Below are positions 12,901-20,748 of a DNA stretch of 30,420 bases, piece after piece. The stretch is from a virus: the IMG/VR virus record IMGVR_UViG_3300035158_000907, positions 1-30,420 of that record; one strand, 5' to 3'. The notes below the pieces were generated by a model. That model searched no databases and was not told the DNA's origin. It saw only the letters and a program-made list of their open reading frames with translations. The first letter of the stretch is position 1, and the number at the start of each line of letters is the position of its first letter. The translations under genes and the position numbers were made by a program.

Positions 12901-15074
12901 AAATAACTGTAGTCAACAGTGACATTGCTTCCAGCCAAAGAGGCATCCAGCTTGAGGATCGGCGAATCATAGAAATTCAACCCTTGACCGTCGTCGATCA
13001 CAATGAAATCTTCGCCATAATAGTCTCCGGTCACCTCAATTGAAGTCATCAGAACATCCTGATTGTTCAGAATAATCGTACCATCATCCTCGACTGTATG
13101 GGATTCTCCGGTCACCGACTGAATCACCTTTTCCTTGAAATTGGTCGCATCGGTGTCCTCAAAACGAACTGGAAGGATAGATTTGACCGTATCGGTCCCC
13201 ATTGCAATTTTGCCTGTTGAGTTGTCAAACTCAACATCAACATAATCGCCATCGGTGTCTGGGGTGATGCTGTTGATTTCGCTTAGAGGATTCAAATATT
13301 CAAAATTGGTCTCATTGAAAAGGACAAAATCCTGTGCATTCAGACCTGTGAATTTCTCGTTGGTGCTGCCTGAGAAACGGTAAACCGATCCCCCCTGATA
13401 TGTCCCTGTGATGATTTTTTGCTTGACATAAGTGATTGAGTCAAGCGTTTCTGTACCTGCATAAGGAAGAGCAAAGATTGATCGGTTGTTCTCCGGATTC
13501 TTGATCGATGAATCGGTGATAGGAGAACCTCCTCCGATTGTCCCCGGCAGATAACGATACTCAAATCCCTCCGGAAGAGTGACCCCGCTCGGAGTTATCT
13601 CACCTGTAGAAGGATCGGTGTACAGATTGTCAAAATTGTTGTAAACATAAATTCGGTATCGAAGCCAGTTGGGCCTCACAGAAAAGGCTGGATCAGATGA
13701 AGTGACCGATCCAAGGAATTCAATGTTTCGTACCTTCTGACCATAGACTCCATTGGCAAAAAGATCATCAATCGATGAAACAGGATTGTTTTCTGCATCC
13801 CAGACTACATCAATGTAATTACCTCGAATTGCCGCCACATAGACACCCTCAGTCGATTCCAGAGTCCGTGCCTTGTCCACAACAACACCGCGCTTTTCGG
13901 CCAGATCAACTCGATAGCCCTCGACATAGGCAACCGATGGATCAATTTCGGTGAGCAGAAGCTTTCGGGCATCAGATTCAGTCGTAATCCCAAAGGGTTC
14001 ATTTTGGGCCAGATCAGAAGATGTGTATCGACCTCCATTGTTGTTTTCGCGCAGGAATTCCCGAGTATTGACCAGAAAGGGTCGGACTGTGTAGTTGCCT
14101 GATTCCTCAAAGGTGCGTTCGGCCAGAACTCGATCCAGTTGTGAATATTCGGTGCGAGCCTCGGTGAAAACTGAACTTTGGGTGATGCTCAAAATGCGTA
14201 CAAAATCAATCTCGGTCGTAGCCGCATTGAAGACATCGGTTCCTTCATTATTGAGGTTCAGAATTTCTGAATCTTCGGTGAGCAAACCAAGATCAACGGT
14301 GATCTGGTATCGGTCGGCCCCCGGTGCCGCAAAGTTGAATGTCCCGTTGGCATTATCCAGCAGAGTTGTGTCATTTTCTGAGGTTATCGTGTTCTCAAAA
14401 ATCCGAAGGATAATATCGCCGCTGATCGTTTCGTTCTGATCAGTCTTGATCATGTACTTGTTGATTCCGTCAATGGCCACAAAGTATCCCTTGACAAAAA
14501 AGATACCAGACTCCACATGAAGCGAAAAGCCGATCCCGGTTGACTGGACTGTCCCGATGTCACCTGAGATTGTCTGAGTCGTTCCGTCAGGCAGAATGAT
14601 CAGATCGTCCCTAAGATGGATTGCATCTGATGTTTGAAAGACAGCATTTCCGCCTGAAGAATTGAGATATCGAAGCCAGATTCGATATTGATCGGTAATC
14701 TTCTGGACTGCCAGAATCTCAGCTTTGAGTAACGCAACGCCCGAAGACGGATCAACAGTTTCAATGTATTTCTGGAGATCAATGTTGTTTTCCACATCAA
14801 CATTGGTGATTTCCAGATCAATGAAAGGAACATTATCTACAAAGTTGGAACCTCCGTCAATGACAGGTGTACCATTTTCGTAAACAGAAAGACCAAATTT
14901 GTCAATCTGATCCTGAAGGATCGTCTGAAGCTGATTGAGTTCCCGGTTCTGGACGGCATAGGATGGCGAGAAAAGAATACGATAGTATCCCTTATCAGAC
15001 ACGACCAATCCGTTAGAATCCGGAGTGCTGAAATCGTCAAAGTAAGGAGGACGGTTGAATACTGTTACTGGCAT
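9924..15074 (-). CDS. Large DUF4815-type virion/tail-fibre protein
   Basis: A 1716-residue protein, the largest in the window. The N-terminus (RPPYFDDF, then YYRILFSPSYAVQNRELNQL and FGLSVYENGTPVIDGG) matches DUF4815, whose pattern is a YFDDF start, ILFxPxxxVQxREL, and nG.xv. Around residue 860 is a coiled-coil segment (LEKRVQKLEYYSSLSLLEKE). Around 1116 is VPWIRSRDVRFRGTGFKPNT, and around 1278 is FDPVAQTFVIGQNHPEGAFL, both typical of large tail proteins of marine T4-like phages. By position after gp8 it sits where T4 has gp9-gp12, so it may replace the peripheral baseplate parts; this is inference. It begins eight bases after the gp8 stop. Confidence 0.85.
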   Translation of the reverse strand: MPVTVFNRPPYFDDFSTPDSNGLVVSDKGYYRILFSPSYAVQNRELNQLQTILQDQIDKFGLSVYENGTPVIDGGSNFVDNVPFIDLEITNVDVENNIDLQKYIETVDPSSGVALLKAEILAVQKITDQYRIWLRYLNSSGGNAVFQTSDAIHLRDDLIILPDGTTQTISGDIGTVQSTGIGFSLHVESGIFFVKGYFVAIDGINKYMIKTDQNETISGDIILRIFENTITSENDTTLLDNANGTFNFAAPGADRYQITVDLGLLTEDSEILNLNNEGTDVFNAATTEIDFVRILSITQSSVFTEARTEYSQLDRVLAERTFEESGNYTVRPFLVNTREFLRENNNGGRYTSSDLAQNEPFGITTESDARKLLLTEIDPSVAYVEGYRVDLAEKRGVVVDKARTLESTEGVYVAAIRGNYIDVVWDAENNPVSSIDDLFANGVYGQKVRNIEFLGSVTSSDPAFSVRPNWLRYRIYVYNNFDNLYTDPSTGEITPSGVTLPEGFEYRYLPGTIGGGSPITDSSIKNPENNRSIFALPYAGTETLDSITYVKQKIITGTYQGGSVYRFSGSTNEKFTGLNAQDFVLFNETNFEYLNPLSEINSITPDTDGDYVDVEFDNSTGKIAMGTDTVKSILPVRFEDTDATNFKEKVIQSVTGESHTVEDDGTIILNNQDVLMTSIEVTGDYYGEDFIVIDDGQGLNFYDSPILKLDASLAGSNVTVDYSYFNHTGTGDYFSVDSYENSGINFDEIPQFERLRLSDYIDFRVKRNSSGNLAELPARVLPNSIAQIDFTHYLPRADLLVVDYKSEFYIIKGKPALSPITPKTPSGAMSLYELYIPPYTYDPRDIDLAYIDNNRYTMADIGDLEKRVQKLEYYSSLSLLEKEATERKILDLREESAGVERFKSGILVDSFIGHSVGDVRNPDYLCSIDKENGILRPYYKQESYRLQFTGDVNGSTPVTPKPGEIGQEQLSLDEGDREILVSNLKASQTMSVQPYEVTTWEGSIRLSPSSDEWIDTQTRPTTTINLEGISNALEFIANEADGVLGTEWNAWQNAWQSRSSNSSTSRRIDRSLPHGQWIQDTTVTNTTTRTGQTRTGIRTDLSFNTVEQSLGERVVDLSIVPWIRSRDVRFRGTGFKPNTQLYAFFDDEDVTSFVKPDTFVPFAVGTDVTTYNGQPAPGGDFNNPLVTNDLGEIEGVFRIPNNEEQRFRTGQRVFRLTDNPQNNELESDSFAEAKYNAEGLIQEKETQILSTRVPEFTQTRLEDSRVIVSRSSRTTLNAFDPVAQTFVIGQNHPEGAFLTDVDLYFATKPDDDSIDAEVYLVSVENGIPTTNVIPGSRVRKKNSDVAVSGRNPTSSDPITNYATNFEFEYPVYLQAGFEYALIIFSKSPEYRIWTSEIGQQDVVSNTPIVKNPSFGVLLKSQNKRTWTPDQRKDVMLRMNKAVFPTGTVKEFTLSSLIDGQSQNMESFLFSLFNLNMETLNLPPTSIDFEVDFFNSSGTRINASGQFGTLENKENYSLRSQIDSAQRVDVKARLVTNNSDITPVIDLERVSMIGVENRVNDPISLDEGATWDGSDWTEGVANGGDAISRYITQRVSLQNPAEDLRVILAVNRPTTNCDIRVYAKRQISSEVDQSFANDVKWYEMPVYSVDSNTNAFDIPTHDKENEYSEIEYILPNPDPNITENIEEFSDFAVKIVFISNDAAQVCKIRDLRAIASV

Positions 15075-15082
15075 GATAGTTT

Positions 15083-16693
15083 CTAGAAATTGAGAATAAA
15101 GTTGATAGATTCAATCTGATTTTCGCTTCGGGTAATTGACTCGCGATTCTTGATGAAAAGAATGTTGCCCGAATATGGAAGATAATCAGGTTGAGTGATA
15201 CTATCTATTTGTGTGTTTTCAGATGATCTGGAACCCAGAACAACTTCATTTTCCTGAAACGGAATTGAATTGGATTGCTCGTCGTCACGAATCACTCGAA
15301 TTGAACTGTCAGAAGGAATATCAACAAGGGTTGCTCTGGCACCGGAATTTGTACCTACAATAAGTTCATCAAGTTGAAAGTTGGAAGTTTGACCGTTGGC
15401 AGTATTTATGGTTGTCATTCCAGAAAGGCTTTCCTGAGTGGCCTTGTCACCGTTTTGGAGAAGCGGATTTTCCAGTAGACCAATTGTTCGAAAATCAAAG
15501 TTTTCATCTACCGGAAAATCGTCATCATTTTCTCCATAGATAATACGCACATTGAATAACAATGAATTGGCATAGAGTTCAATCTGCGGATTTGAACCGT
15601 GGCCACCGGGAGGAGAAATGACAGGTTGGGTGACTGCTCCCAGACCGACTCGATTGACCAGAAAAGTTTGAGCCCGAGTGAAATTGCGACCAGATTCTTC
15701 AATATCAATTCGTTGAATATTGCCTTGATTATTGACCTTGGCAAATGCAACACAACTTGACTGAACAACTGAGGCTGTGCCTACTCGATAGTTGGTTCCT
15801 TGCTGAATGATTTCCAGATCGGTGATTTGACCATTGGAATTGACAGTTGCCCAGCCAAATGCCAGTTCCTTTTCTTCCAGTGATTGGACCGTTGCTGTTT
15901 CTTTTACGGTCTGGCGAATTAGGACCGGAAGTCTGCCTTCGTAGGTCTCAATAATATCATAGCCTGATCCTGCATTGGTAATGGCAAAACTGCCGGGACG
16001 AATTCCTTGAGTCCCCGGCGAAAGATTCTGAATATCAATTTGACAAGTCGCATTTTCGTCCCCATTACCTTCAACAAAGACTGGAATGATTGAATTGGGT
16101 TCAAAATTGCTTCCACCACTTTGCACAATGATTTTCTCGATGGAACCAGAAATCGCATCATTTTCCACATCCTCGTCTCTGGAGAAAGGAAGATATTCTT
16201 CCAGATCGTACTTACGAAGCAAGGGCTCTGAAATGTTGAACATATACTTCCAGATGTAATTGTCGCTGGTACGAATCAGAGAAGTAGAAGTACCTTCAGG
16301 AGCGACCAGAGATGGAGCACCATTGTTGTTGTCAATACACTTGTAGATATTGTTGTTGCTGGTATTGATCACATAGAAAACTTCATCACTCAAATCTCTT
16401 TGGTCGGTATATTCAACATAGACAGTGTTGGGTGTCCATTCGTACTTATTGAATCCCAGCGAAATGTCATTTTCGTTGACTCTCTTGAGAGACACAATAT
16501 TACTCTTGGTCGAGTTCTCTTCGTTGATTGAATCTTCGACCTGATCAGGAACATCGGGAACAGTATAATCAAGCGGACGAGCATAGAAAAAGTAAACATA
16601 CTCGTCAGACGCAAAATTGATGTTCTTAAACTTCTCTTCGATGCTCTTGAGGAGTCTAAAATTGAAATTTTCTGTGAGTGTCTGGGTACTCAT
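15083..16693 (-). CDS. gp8: Baseplate wedge protein gp8-like
   Basis: A 536-residue protein. The N-terminal 170 residues carry the T4 gp8-like order as found in marine relatives: DEYVYFFYARPLDYTVPDVP, then NIVSLKRVNENDISLGFNKY with EWTPNTVYVEY, then VFYVINTSNNNIYKCIDNNN and SDNYIWKYMFNIS. T4 gp8 (334 residues) holds wedge proteins gp6 and gp7 and carries gp10. Here the protein is longer because of an inserted or added block of G(S/T)xY beta-repeats (SGGSNFEPN, NAGSGYDI, QQGTNYRV, ESGRNF) in residues about 180-375. It follows the gp7-position gene after a late promoter, and precedes the DUF4815 gene, the order expected for gp7-gp8. Confidence 0.82.
   Translation of the reverse strand: MSTQTLTENFNFRLLKSIEEKFKNINFASDEYVYFFYARPLDYTVPDVPDQVEDSINEENSTKSNIVSLKRVNENDISLGFNKYEWTPNTVYVEYTDQRDLSDEVFYVINTSNNNIYKCIDNNNGAPSLVAPEGTSTSLIRTSDNYIWKYMFNISEPLLRKYDLEEYLPFSRDEDVENDAISGSIEKIIVQSGGSNFEPNSIIPVFVEGNGDENATCQIDIQNLSPGTQGIRPGSFAITNAGSGYDIIETYEGRLPVLIRQTVKETATVQSLEEKELAFGWATVNSNGQITDLEIIQQGTNYRVGTASVVQSSCVAFAKVNNQGNIQRIDIEESGRNFTRAQTFLVNRVGLGAVTQPVISPPGGHGSNPQIELYANSLLFNVRIIYGENDDDFPVDENFDFRTIGLLENPLLQNGDKATQESLSGMTTINTANGQTSNFQLDELIVGTNSGARATLVDIPSDSSIRVIRDDEQSNSIPFQENEVVLGSRSSENTQIDSITQPDYLPYSGNILFIKNRESITRSENQIESINFILNF
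15565..16145 (-). repeat. Gly-Tyr/Asn beta-repeats in gp8
   Basis: Four degenerate units, SGGSNFEP, NAGSGYDI, QQGTNYRV and ESGRNFTR, each follow an I.xI or similar strand at intervals of about 40-60 residues. A related single unit (DSGQGYEIGDRV) is present in the gp7-position protein. Confidence 0.55.
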
Positions 16694-16707
16694 ATATATG
16701 TGCTAGT

Positions 16708-16715
16708 TATTTATC
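16708..16715 (-). promoter_or_regulatory. Late promoter core for gp8
   Basis: The minus strand reads GGGATAAATAAC just after the TAG of the gp7-position gene, with the ATG at 16693 fourteen bases after the motif. The extended ATAAATAAC form matches other promoters here. No ribosome binding site is visible. Confidence 0.6.
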
Positions 16716-16717
16716 CC

Positions 16718-18391
16718 CTAGAAATTTGATTTTTGGACATTGGTTGACTGACTTCCCGAAGGACCGCTTGAAACAGTTTGAAAGCCCTTGGAAAAATAGT
16801 CATCTGCAAAATAGTTCCCTTTGATGTAGTCCTGAAGGTTGACCGACAGAGTCGTTTCAACAGTTTCGGTTTCGGTAATTTGTATTTCAGGCGGCTGATA
16901 ATCTTCAATTACTACAAGTTCTGGATCCAGATCAAGGTCAAGAAAGAAACGGGATGTGTCTTCAATTTCGTTGAAGATGATGAATCCAGAAGGATGAACC
17001 AAATTTTCAAATTCAGACCTCCAGTCCGAGATTGAAAAACTTGATCGAATCACATAAGAAAAAGTCTGATAGAAAAACGAATCCTGAATGACTGTGCTGG
17101 AAGAAGTGCGGCCAATCTGATTTTCGTAGAATCCGGTAGTTGTGATCAAGTTACCAAATCGAAGATCAATTGAGCCTCCTTGGCCATTTTCAGATTCAAT
17201 AACAAGGTTGCTCAGAGTTCGAAACTCATTGTCAAAATTCAAACTTTGTCCAGTTTGGTAAAATTCAAAGTCATGATAGGTGATCAAATTATCATCGGTG
17301 ATCACATTGTCAACTTTGATTAGATTTTGTGATTTATCAATAAATCCGCTAACATCTGCCCATTGATTTTGATAAAATGAAAAATCAATGTTCAAATTTT
17401 CAACACTCTCAATATTGAACAAAATTTCAGTATTAAAACGAGAAACCTGCAATTGATTTTCGTCATTGATGTATCCCCGAACATAGACACGAACCCCATC
17501 TTCGGTGAAATCGTTGACTGTCAAACCTTCTTCATAATGCACTTCGCTTGATTGTCCATACGATTTGATGGAAACCGATTGAATTTCGCCATTGGGACCG
17601 ATCTTTTCAACCAAACCGACAAATGTCACATTGCCGATTCCATCGATAAAAACTCGATCTCCAATTTCATAACCCTGACCTGAATCGGTCACCCGAAGAT
17701 TAGTCATGGTGCGAACCAGATTGGCTCGGAATTTTCCGTCCGAGCTTATCACTGGGAATCCAGAGACCAGAGCACCACTGAAGGTTTCGCCCCTCAGAGT
17801 GACCTCATAAAAAATTTTCTCCTTGTAAAATTTCTGAACAAAATTCTTGACATCAACCTGAGCCAAAGAATTTCCACGACCATCAAACTGCTGAAGCTGA
17901 CTTCCGGTCAGAAGTTCGCCTTCACCCTGATAGGGAACCAACAGAATTTTTGTGTCAAAGGACCATCTTCCGCTGGATGGAATAAGCACATTGTCCCAAG
18001 GATAATAGATGTCAACTGCCTCATTAAAAAACACCCTAAAGAAAAACTGAATCGATTCTTTGCTGCCTCGGATGTTGTAATATTCAATAAGTCGTTTCAG
18101 AAGAAAAACCTTCTGGACATAGGGACTATCAGGAATTCCTCGGGCAACTTCATAGGTGATCTTGTCCAGATAAAGAGGGTCCGTCACCAAATCAATATCG
18201 TGTTCCGCAATGATTCGTGAGATTACATAGGACGGACTTTCTTTCTGATTCAGAAATTCATAATATTCTTTCAGAAAGGAACGAAATGTTTCTGTATTGG
18301 GAGCAAACTGAACCGGAAGCAGAGTGTCAACCCTGCTTGATTCGATATTGGATTGCCCAAATTCTCTGAGTGATTCAATCGAGATAGACAT
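16718..18391 (-). CDS. Baseplate wedge/tail protein in the gp7 position
   Basis: A 557-residue protein. The N-terminal 130 residues have a recognisable phage baseplate pattern: FRSFLKEYYEFLNQKESPSY, then VFLLKRLIEYYNIRGSKES, then FFRVFFNEAVDIYYPWDNVL and PSSGRW. This module begins many tail proteins of T4-like marine phages. It lies between gp6 and gp8, where T4 has gp7, and the gp6-gp7-gp8 order is strongly conserved, so a gp7 role (wedge initiator) is the best guess. T4 gp7 is nearly twice as long (1032 residues), so homology is not shown. The middle holds one DSGQGYEIGDRVFIDG beta-repeat. It starts six bases after the gp6 stop. The Ser/Gln-rich tail looks disordered. Confidence 0.78.
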   Translation of the reverse strand: MSISIESLREFGQSNIESSRVDTLLPVQFAPNTETFRSFLKEYYEFLNQKESPSYVISRIIAEHDIDLVTDPLYLDKITYEVARGIPDSPYVQKVFLLKRLIEYYNIRGSKESIQFFFRVFFNEAVDIYYPWDNVLIPSSGRWSFDTKILLVPYQGEGELLTGSQLQQFDGRGNSLAQVDVKNFVQKFYKEKIFYEVTLRGETFSGALVSGFPVISSDGKFRANLVRTMTNLRVTDSGQGYEIGDRVFIDGIGNVTFVGLVEKIGPNGEIQSVSIKSYGQSSEVHYEEGLTVNDFTEDGVRVYVRGYINDENQLQVSRFNTEILFNIESVENLNIDFSFYQNQWADVSGFIDKSQNLIKVDNVITDDNLITYHDFEFYQTGQSLNFDNEFRTLSNLVIESENGQGGSIDLRFGNLITTTGFYENQIGRTSSSTVIQDSFFYQTFSYVIRSSFSISDWRSEFENLVHPSGFIIFNEIEDTSRFFLDLDLDPELVVIEDYQPPEIQITETETVETTLSVNLQDYIKGNYFADDYFSKGFQTVSSGPSGSQSTNVQKSNF

Positions 18392-18397
18392 ATTTCA

Positions 18398-20278
18398 TTA
18401 TGTTCTGAACCGAGAAATCGGTCGGTAGTTGGTTCCTCCGCTGGATGAGGAGATCACGGTCGGATCAGAATTTCCAGTGATTGTGGTGCGGGAAAGATCA
18501 ATTGACAGAAGTTGATTCCGAATCGTGGCCACATCATAGGAGTTGGGCCTTGTTGTGATATTGATCTGTGTGTTGAATGTAGTCGGAAGAGGTTCCAGAG
18601 CCAATCTTCCTGTTTTGATATTTAGGATTCCGGCATTGGGAATGACCTTGATCTGGGTCGAAAGATCATTGGAAAGTCGATAGACAAAGAGACGGCGATT
18701 GACTGTTTCACCTTCAATCGGTTCGTCGGCCAGAAAATAATTCTGATTGTTGAAGGTCCATGAACTACTTGAAATCAATGAATCATTTTCATCCACATCT
18801 CCAAAAAGTTCAAATTTAAAATCAACATTGAAAGGTGTTCGGTTGGATGCTACCAGATCAACTGTTTTCAGAACAAAAATTCGAGCAAAAGAGTTGAGAA
18901 TTGATTCGTCAGCATTGTCAATCGTGTTCAAGAAATTGGAATATCGAAAAACTTTGTCAAAGTCTTCCAGAAAATTGGAGTTGAAATTTATGATTGAGTT
19001 GCGAACTTTACTTTCAAGCTGAGTTTCAGACAGATTTGTTCGATTTCGGTTGTAGGAAAAGAAAACATCAAAGAACAGGAAGATATAATTGGGATCAACA
19101 ATTTCAGGCTTGACTGTCAGGACATTGACCGACTCAAGATAGTCCAGAATTTGCTGTCTCTGCACCGAGGACAGAAAGAGATCATCCTTGGGCTTGGCCG
19201 ACAGAAAGACCTTTCCGTAAATCGGAGGATCATTGTACTGACCGCCCCAGATTGAGAGTGCTTCGATGTTGGGAATGTTCTCACGAATCAGGGCCTCATA
19301 ATCGTTGGTTGTTACTCCTCGATTTTGAGCAATAAAAGCATAGGGAGCAGTCCGACGAATTGACTCAACCGATTCTCTTTCGTCGCCTCCCGATGCAAGA
19401 CTGATTGTGTTGAGTGAGATCACTTCTTCGTTGGTGGCCGATGCAAAAGCTGGATCACCCGAAGTTTCAAAGGTGAAAATATTGGTTCCGTTGGCTTCGG
19501 CTCCTGAAGTGGTCAGATAGACCAGTTCGACCACATTGAGATTTTCCAGTTTACGCCCAATTGTTCCATCCCCAAATTCTACCTGATATTTGCCTTCAAA
19601 GTTTTCAGAAAGGAAATAGACCCGAGAATCTGAATCAATCTGATTGAACGACTCGCGAGGCAGAAATGTAGTTGCATTGGTCGTCTGCTGATGGTCAAAA
19701 ACTCTGACAATCAAAGTACTGGTATCAATGGTTTCGTCATCAATCAGATATTTCTGGGTAGGATTGGATGTGTCTACCAGAAATCGAAGGCGATCCAGAA
19801 CACCTTGAGAGATTTCCACATCGGAAAATCGGAATCCGTCAATGGTTGAGTCGTAGGTTGCTTCCGAATCATTCAGAGTAGTGAACACATAAGTAGTGTC
19901 GTCAAAAGATGCCGTAAATCGAGAACCCCGAGGAAGAGTGAGATTGACCACCGTAGATGCCGGATTACGAGCAAATATGATGTTCAGTCTTGCAACGGCT
20001 CCTCGACGAGATCGAGGAGTGTATCCGATCAATTTGGCCCTTGACACAACATTGGAACGAATCTGAGCTGAGTCCAGAAATGACTCGTTCATACTTACAT
20101 GGGCATTGACCGCATTGTAATGGGTATTGTAGGCAAGGATGTCAAGTAAATAATTGAGACCTGACCCTTCAAAATTCCAGTCACGAAACGGTGAATCCTC
20201 GCGTTGAAAATAGTTTTTGAGATTGGATTTGATATTTTCAAAATCCAATTCAGTTACTTTTGAAATTTCTGCTGACAT
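18398..20278 (-). CDS. gp6: Baseplate wedge protein gp6
   Basis: A 626-residue protein, close to the size of T4 gp6 (660). The N-terminus is characteristic: FRDWNFEGSGLNYLLDILAY followed by NTHYNAVNAHVSMNESFLDSA and SRAKLIGYTPRSRRG. Around residue 320 is RGVTTNDYEALIREN, the baseplate J-like core shared with gpJ of P2-type phages. gp6 dimers form the continuous inner ring that ties the six wedges together and changes shape when the sheath contracts. It follows gp25 with a short gap, and gp25 and gp6 bind each other in T4, so the gene order fits. No late promoter motif precedes it; it is probably cotranscribed with gp25. Confidence 0.93.
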   Translation of the reverse strand: MSAEISKVTELDFENIKSNLKNYFQREDSPFRDWNFEGSGLNYLLDILAYNTHYNAVNAHVSMNESFLDSAQIRSNVVSRAKLIGYTPRSRRGAVARLNIIFARNPASTVVNLTLPRGSRFTASFDDTTYVFTTLNDSEATYDSTIDGFRFSDVEISQGVLDRLRFLVDTSNPTQKYLIDDETIDTSTLIVRVFDHQQTTNATTFLPRESFNQIDSDSRVYFLSENFEGKYQVEFGDGTIGRKLENLNVVELVYLTTSGAEANGTNIFTFETSGDPAFASATNEEVISLNTISLASGGDERESVESIRRTAPYAFIAQNRGVTTNDYEALIRENIPNIEALSIWGGQYNDPPIYGKVFLSAKPKDDLFLSSVQRQQILDYLESVNVLTVKPEIVDPNYIFLFFDVFFSYNRNRTNLSETQLESKVRNSIINFNSNFLEDFDKVFRYSNFLNTIDNADESILNSFARIFVLKTVDLVASNRTPFNVDFKFELFGDVDENDSLISSSSWTFNNQNYFLADEPIEGETVNRRLFVYRLSNDLSTQIKVIPNAGILNIKTGRLALEPLPTTFNTQINITTRPNSYDVATIRNQLLSIDLSRTTITGNSDPTVISSSSGGTNYRPISRFRT

Positions 20279-20289
20279 TTTTGGTAAGA

Positions 20290-20733
20290 TTAGCGAATTC
20301 GATTGAGTTCAAAATCAACTTCCTGACGACCCAAAGCTGTATTTTTGATTGAAAATCCGATGGTCACTCGGTAGGCATTCTGATCCAGATTGTTGTCAAC
20401 CTGTACTTCAATATCAGCAACTCTGGGTTCAAAATTCTGAAGAACACTTTTGATTTCCTCTTGGATTGAGATGGCCGTGGTATATCCAACTGGCTCAAAA
20501 AGGTAAGATGTAACATTGCCTCCAAAATCGGGACGAAAGAGTTTCTCCCCAAAATTGGTCAAGACCAAATTTTTCACAGCTTGCTTGACCGCATCCAAAT
20601 CGGTCAGAGGAACAATGTCTTCGGTTTTGGGATGAATCGGCATTGACAGATTGAGGTCCGCAAAAAGTTGACGAGACGAAACCGGAATCGCTCTCTTTCC
20701 GTTTTGGTTGAAATCTGAAAGTTGAGATGACAT
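20290..20733 (-). CDS. gp25: Baseplate wedge protein gp25
   Basis: A 147-residue protein of the gp25/GPW family (T4 gp25 is 132 residues). Visible family marks are LSMPIHPKTEDIVPLTDLDA, VKNLVLTNFGEKLFRPDFGG and the terminal strand pattern YRVTIGFSIKNT. gp25 lies at the top of the wedge beside gp6 and gp53 and is thought to start sheath polymerisation by mimicking a sheath handshake domain. A perfect TATAAATA late promoter, fused to the stop of the previous gene, lies only seven bases before its ATG, so it is probably the first gene of a gp25-gp6-gp7 transcript as well as part of longer read-through RNAs. Confidence 0.94.
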   Translation of the reverse strand: MSSQLSDFNQNGKRAIPVSSRQLFADLNLSMPIHPKTEDIVPLTDLDAVKQAVKNLVLTNFGEKLFRPDFGGNVTSYLFEPVGYTTAISIQEEIKSVLQNFEPRVADIEVQVDNNLDQNAYRVTIGFSIKNTALGRQEVDFELNRIR

Positions 20734-20740
20734 TCTTGGT

Positions 20741-20748
20741 TATTTATA
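20741..20748 (-). promoter_or_regulatory. Perfect late promoter core fused to a stop codon (gp25)
   Basis: The minus strand reads CTA TAA ATA ACC: the TAA stop of the 440-residue gene lies inside a perfect TATAAATA. The ATG at 20733 follows seven bases after the motif, leaving almost no leader. Confidence 0.7.

Noticed and set aside
15413-15420. CATAAATA on the minus strand inside gp8
   Set aside because: It matches the promoter core but lies about 340 bases from the next start and inside ordinary coding sequence, so it is probably chance.
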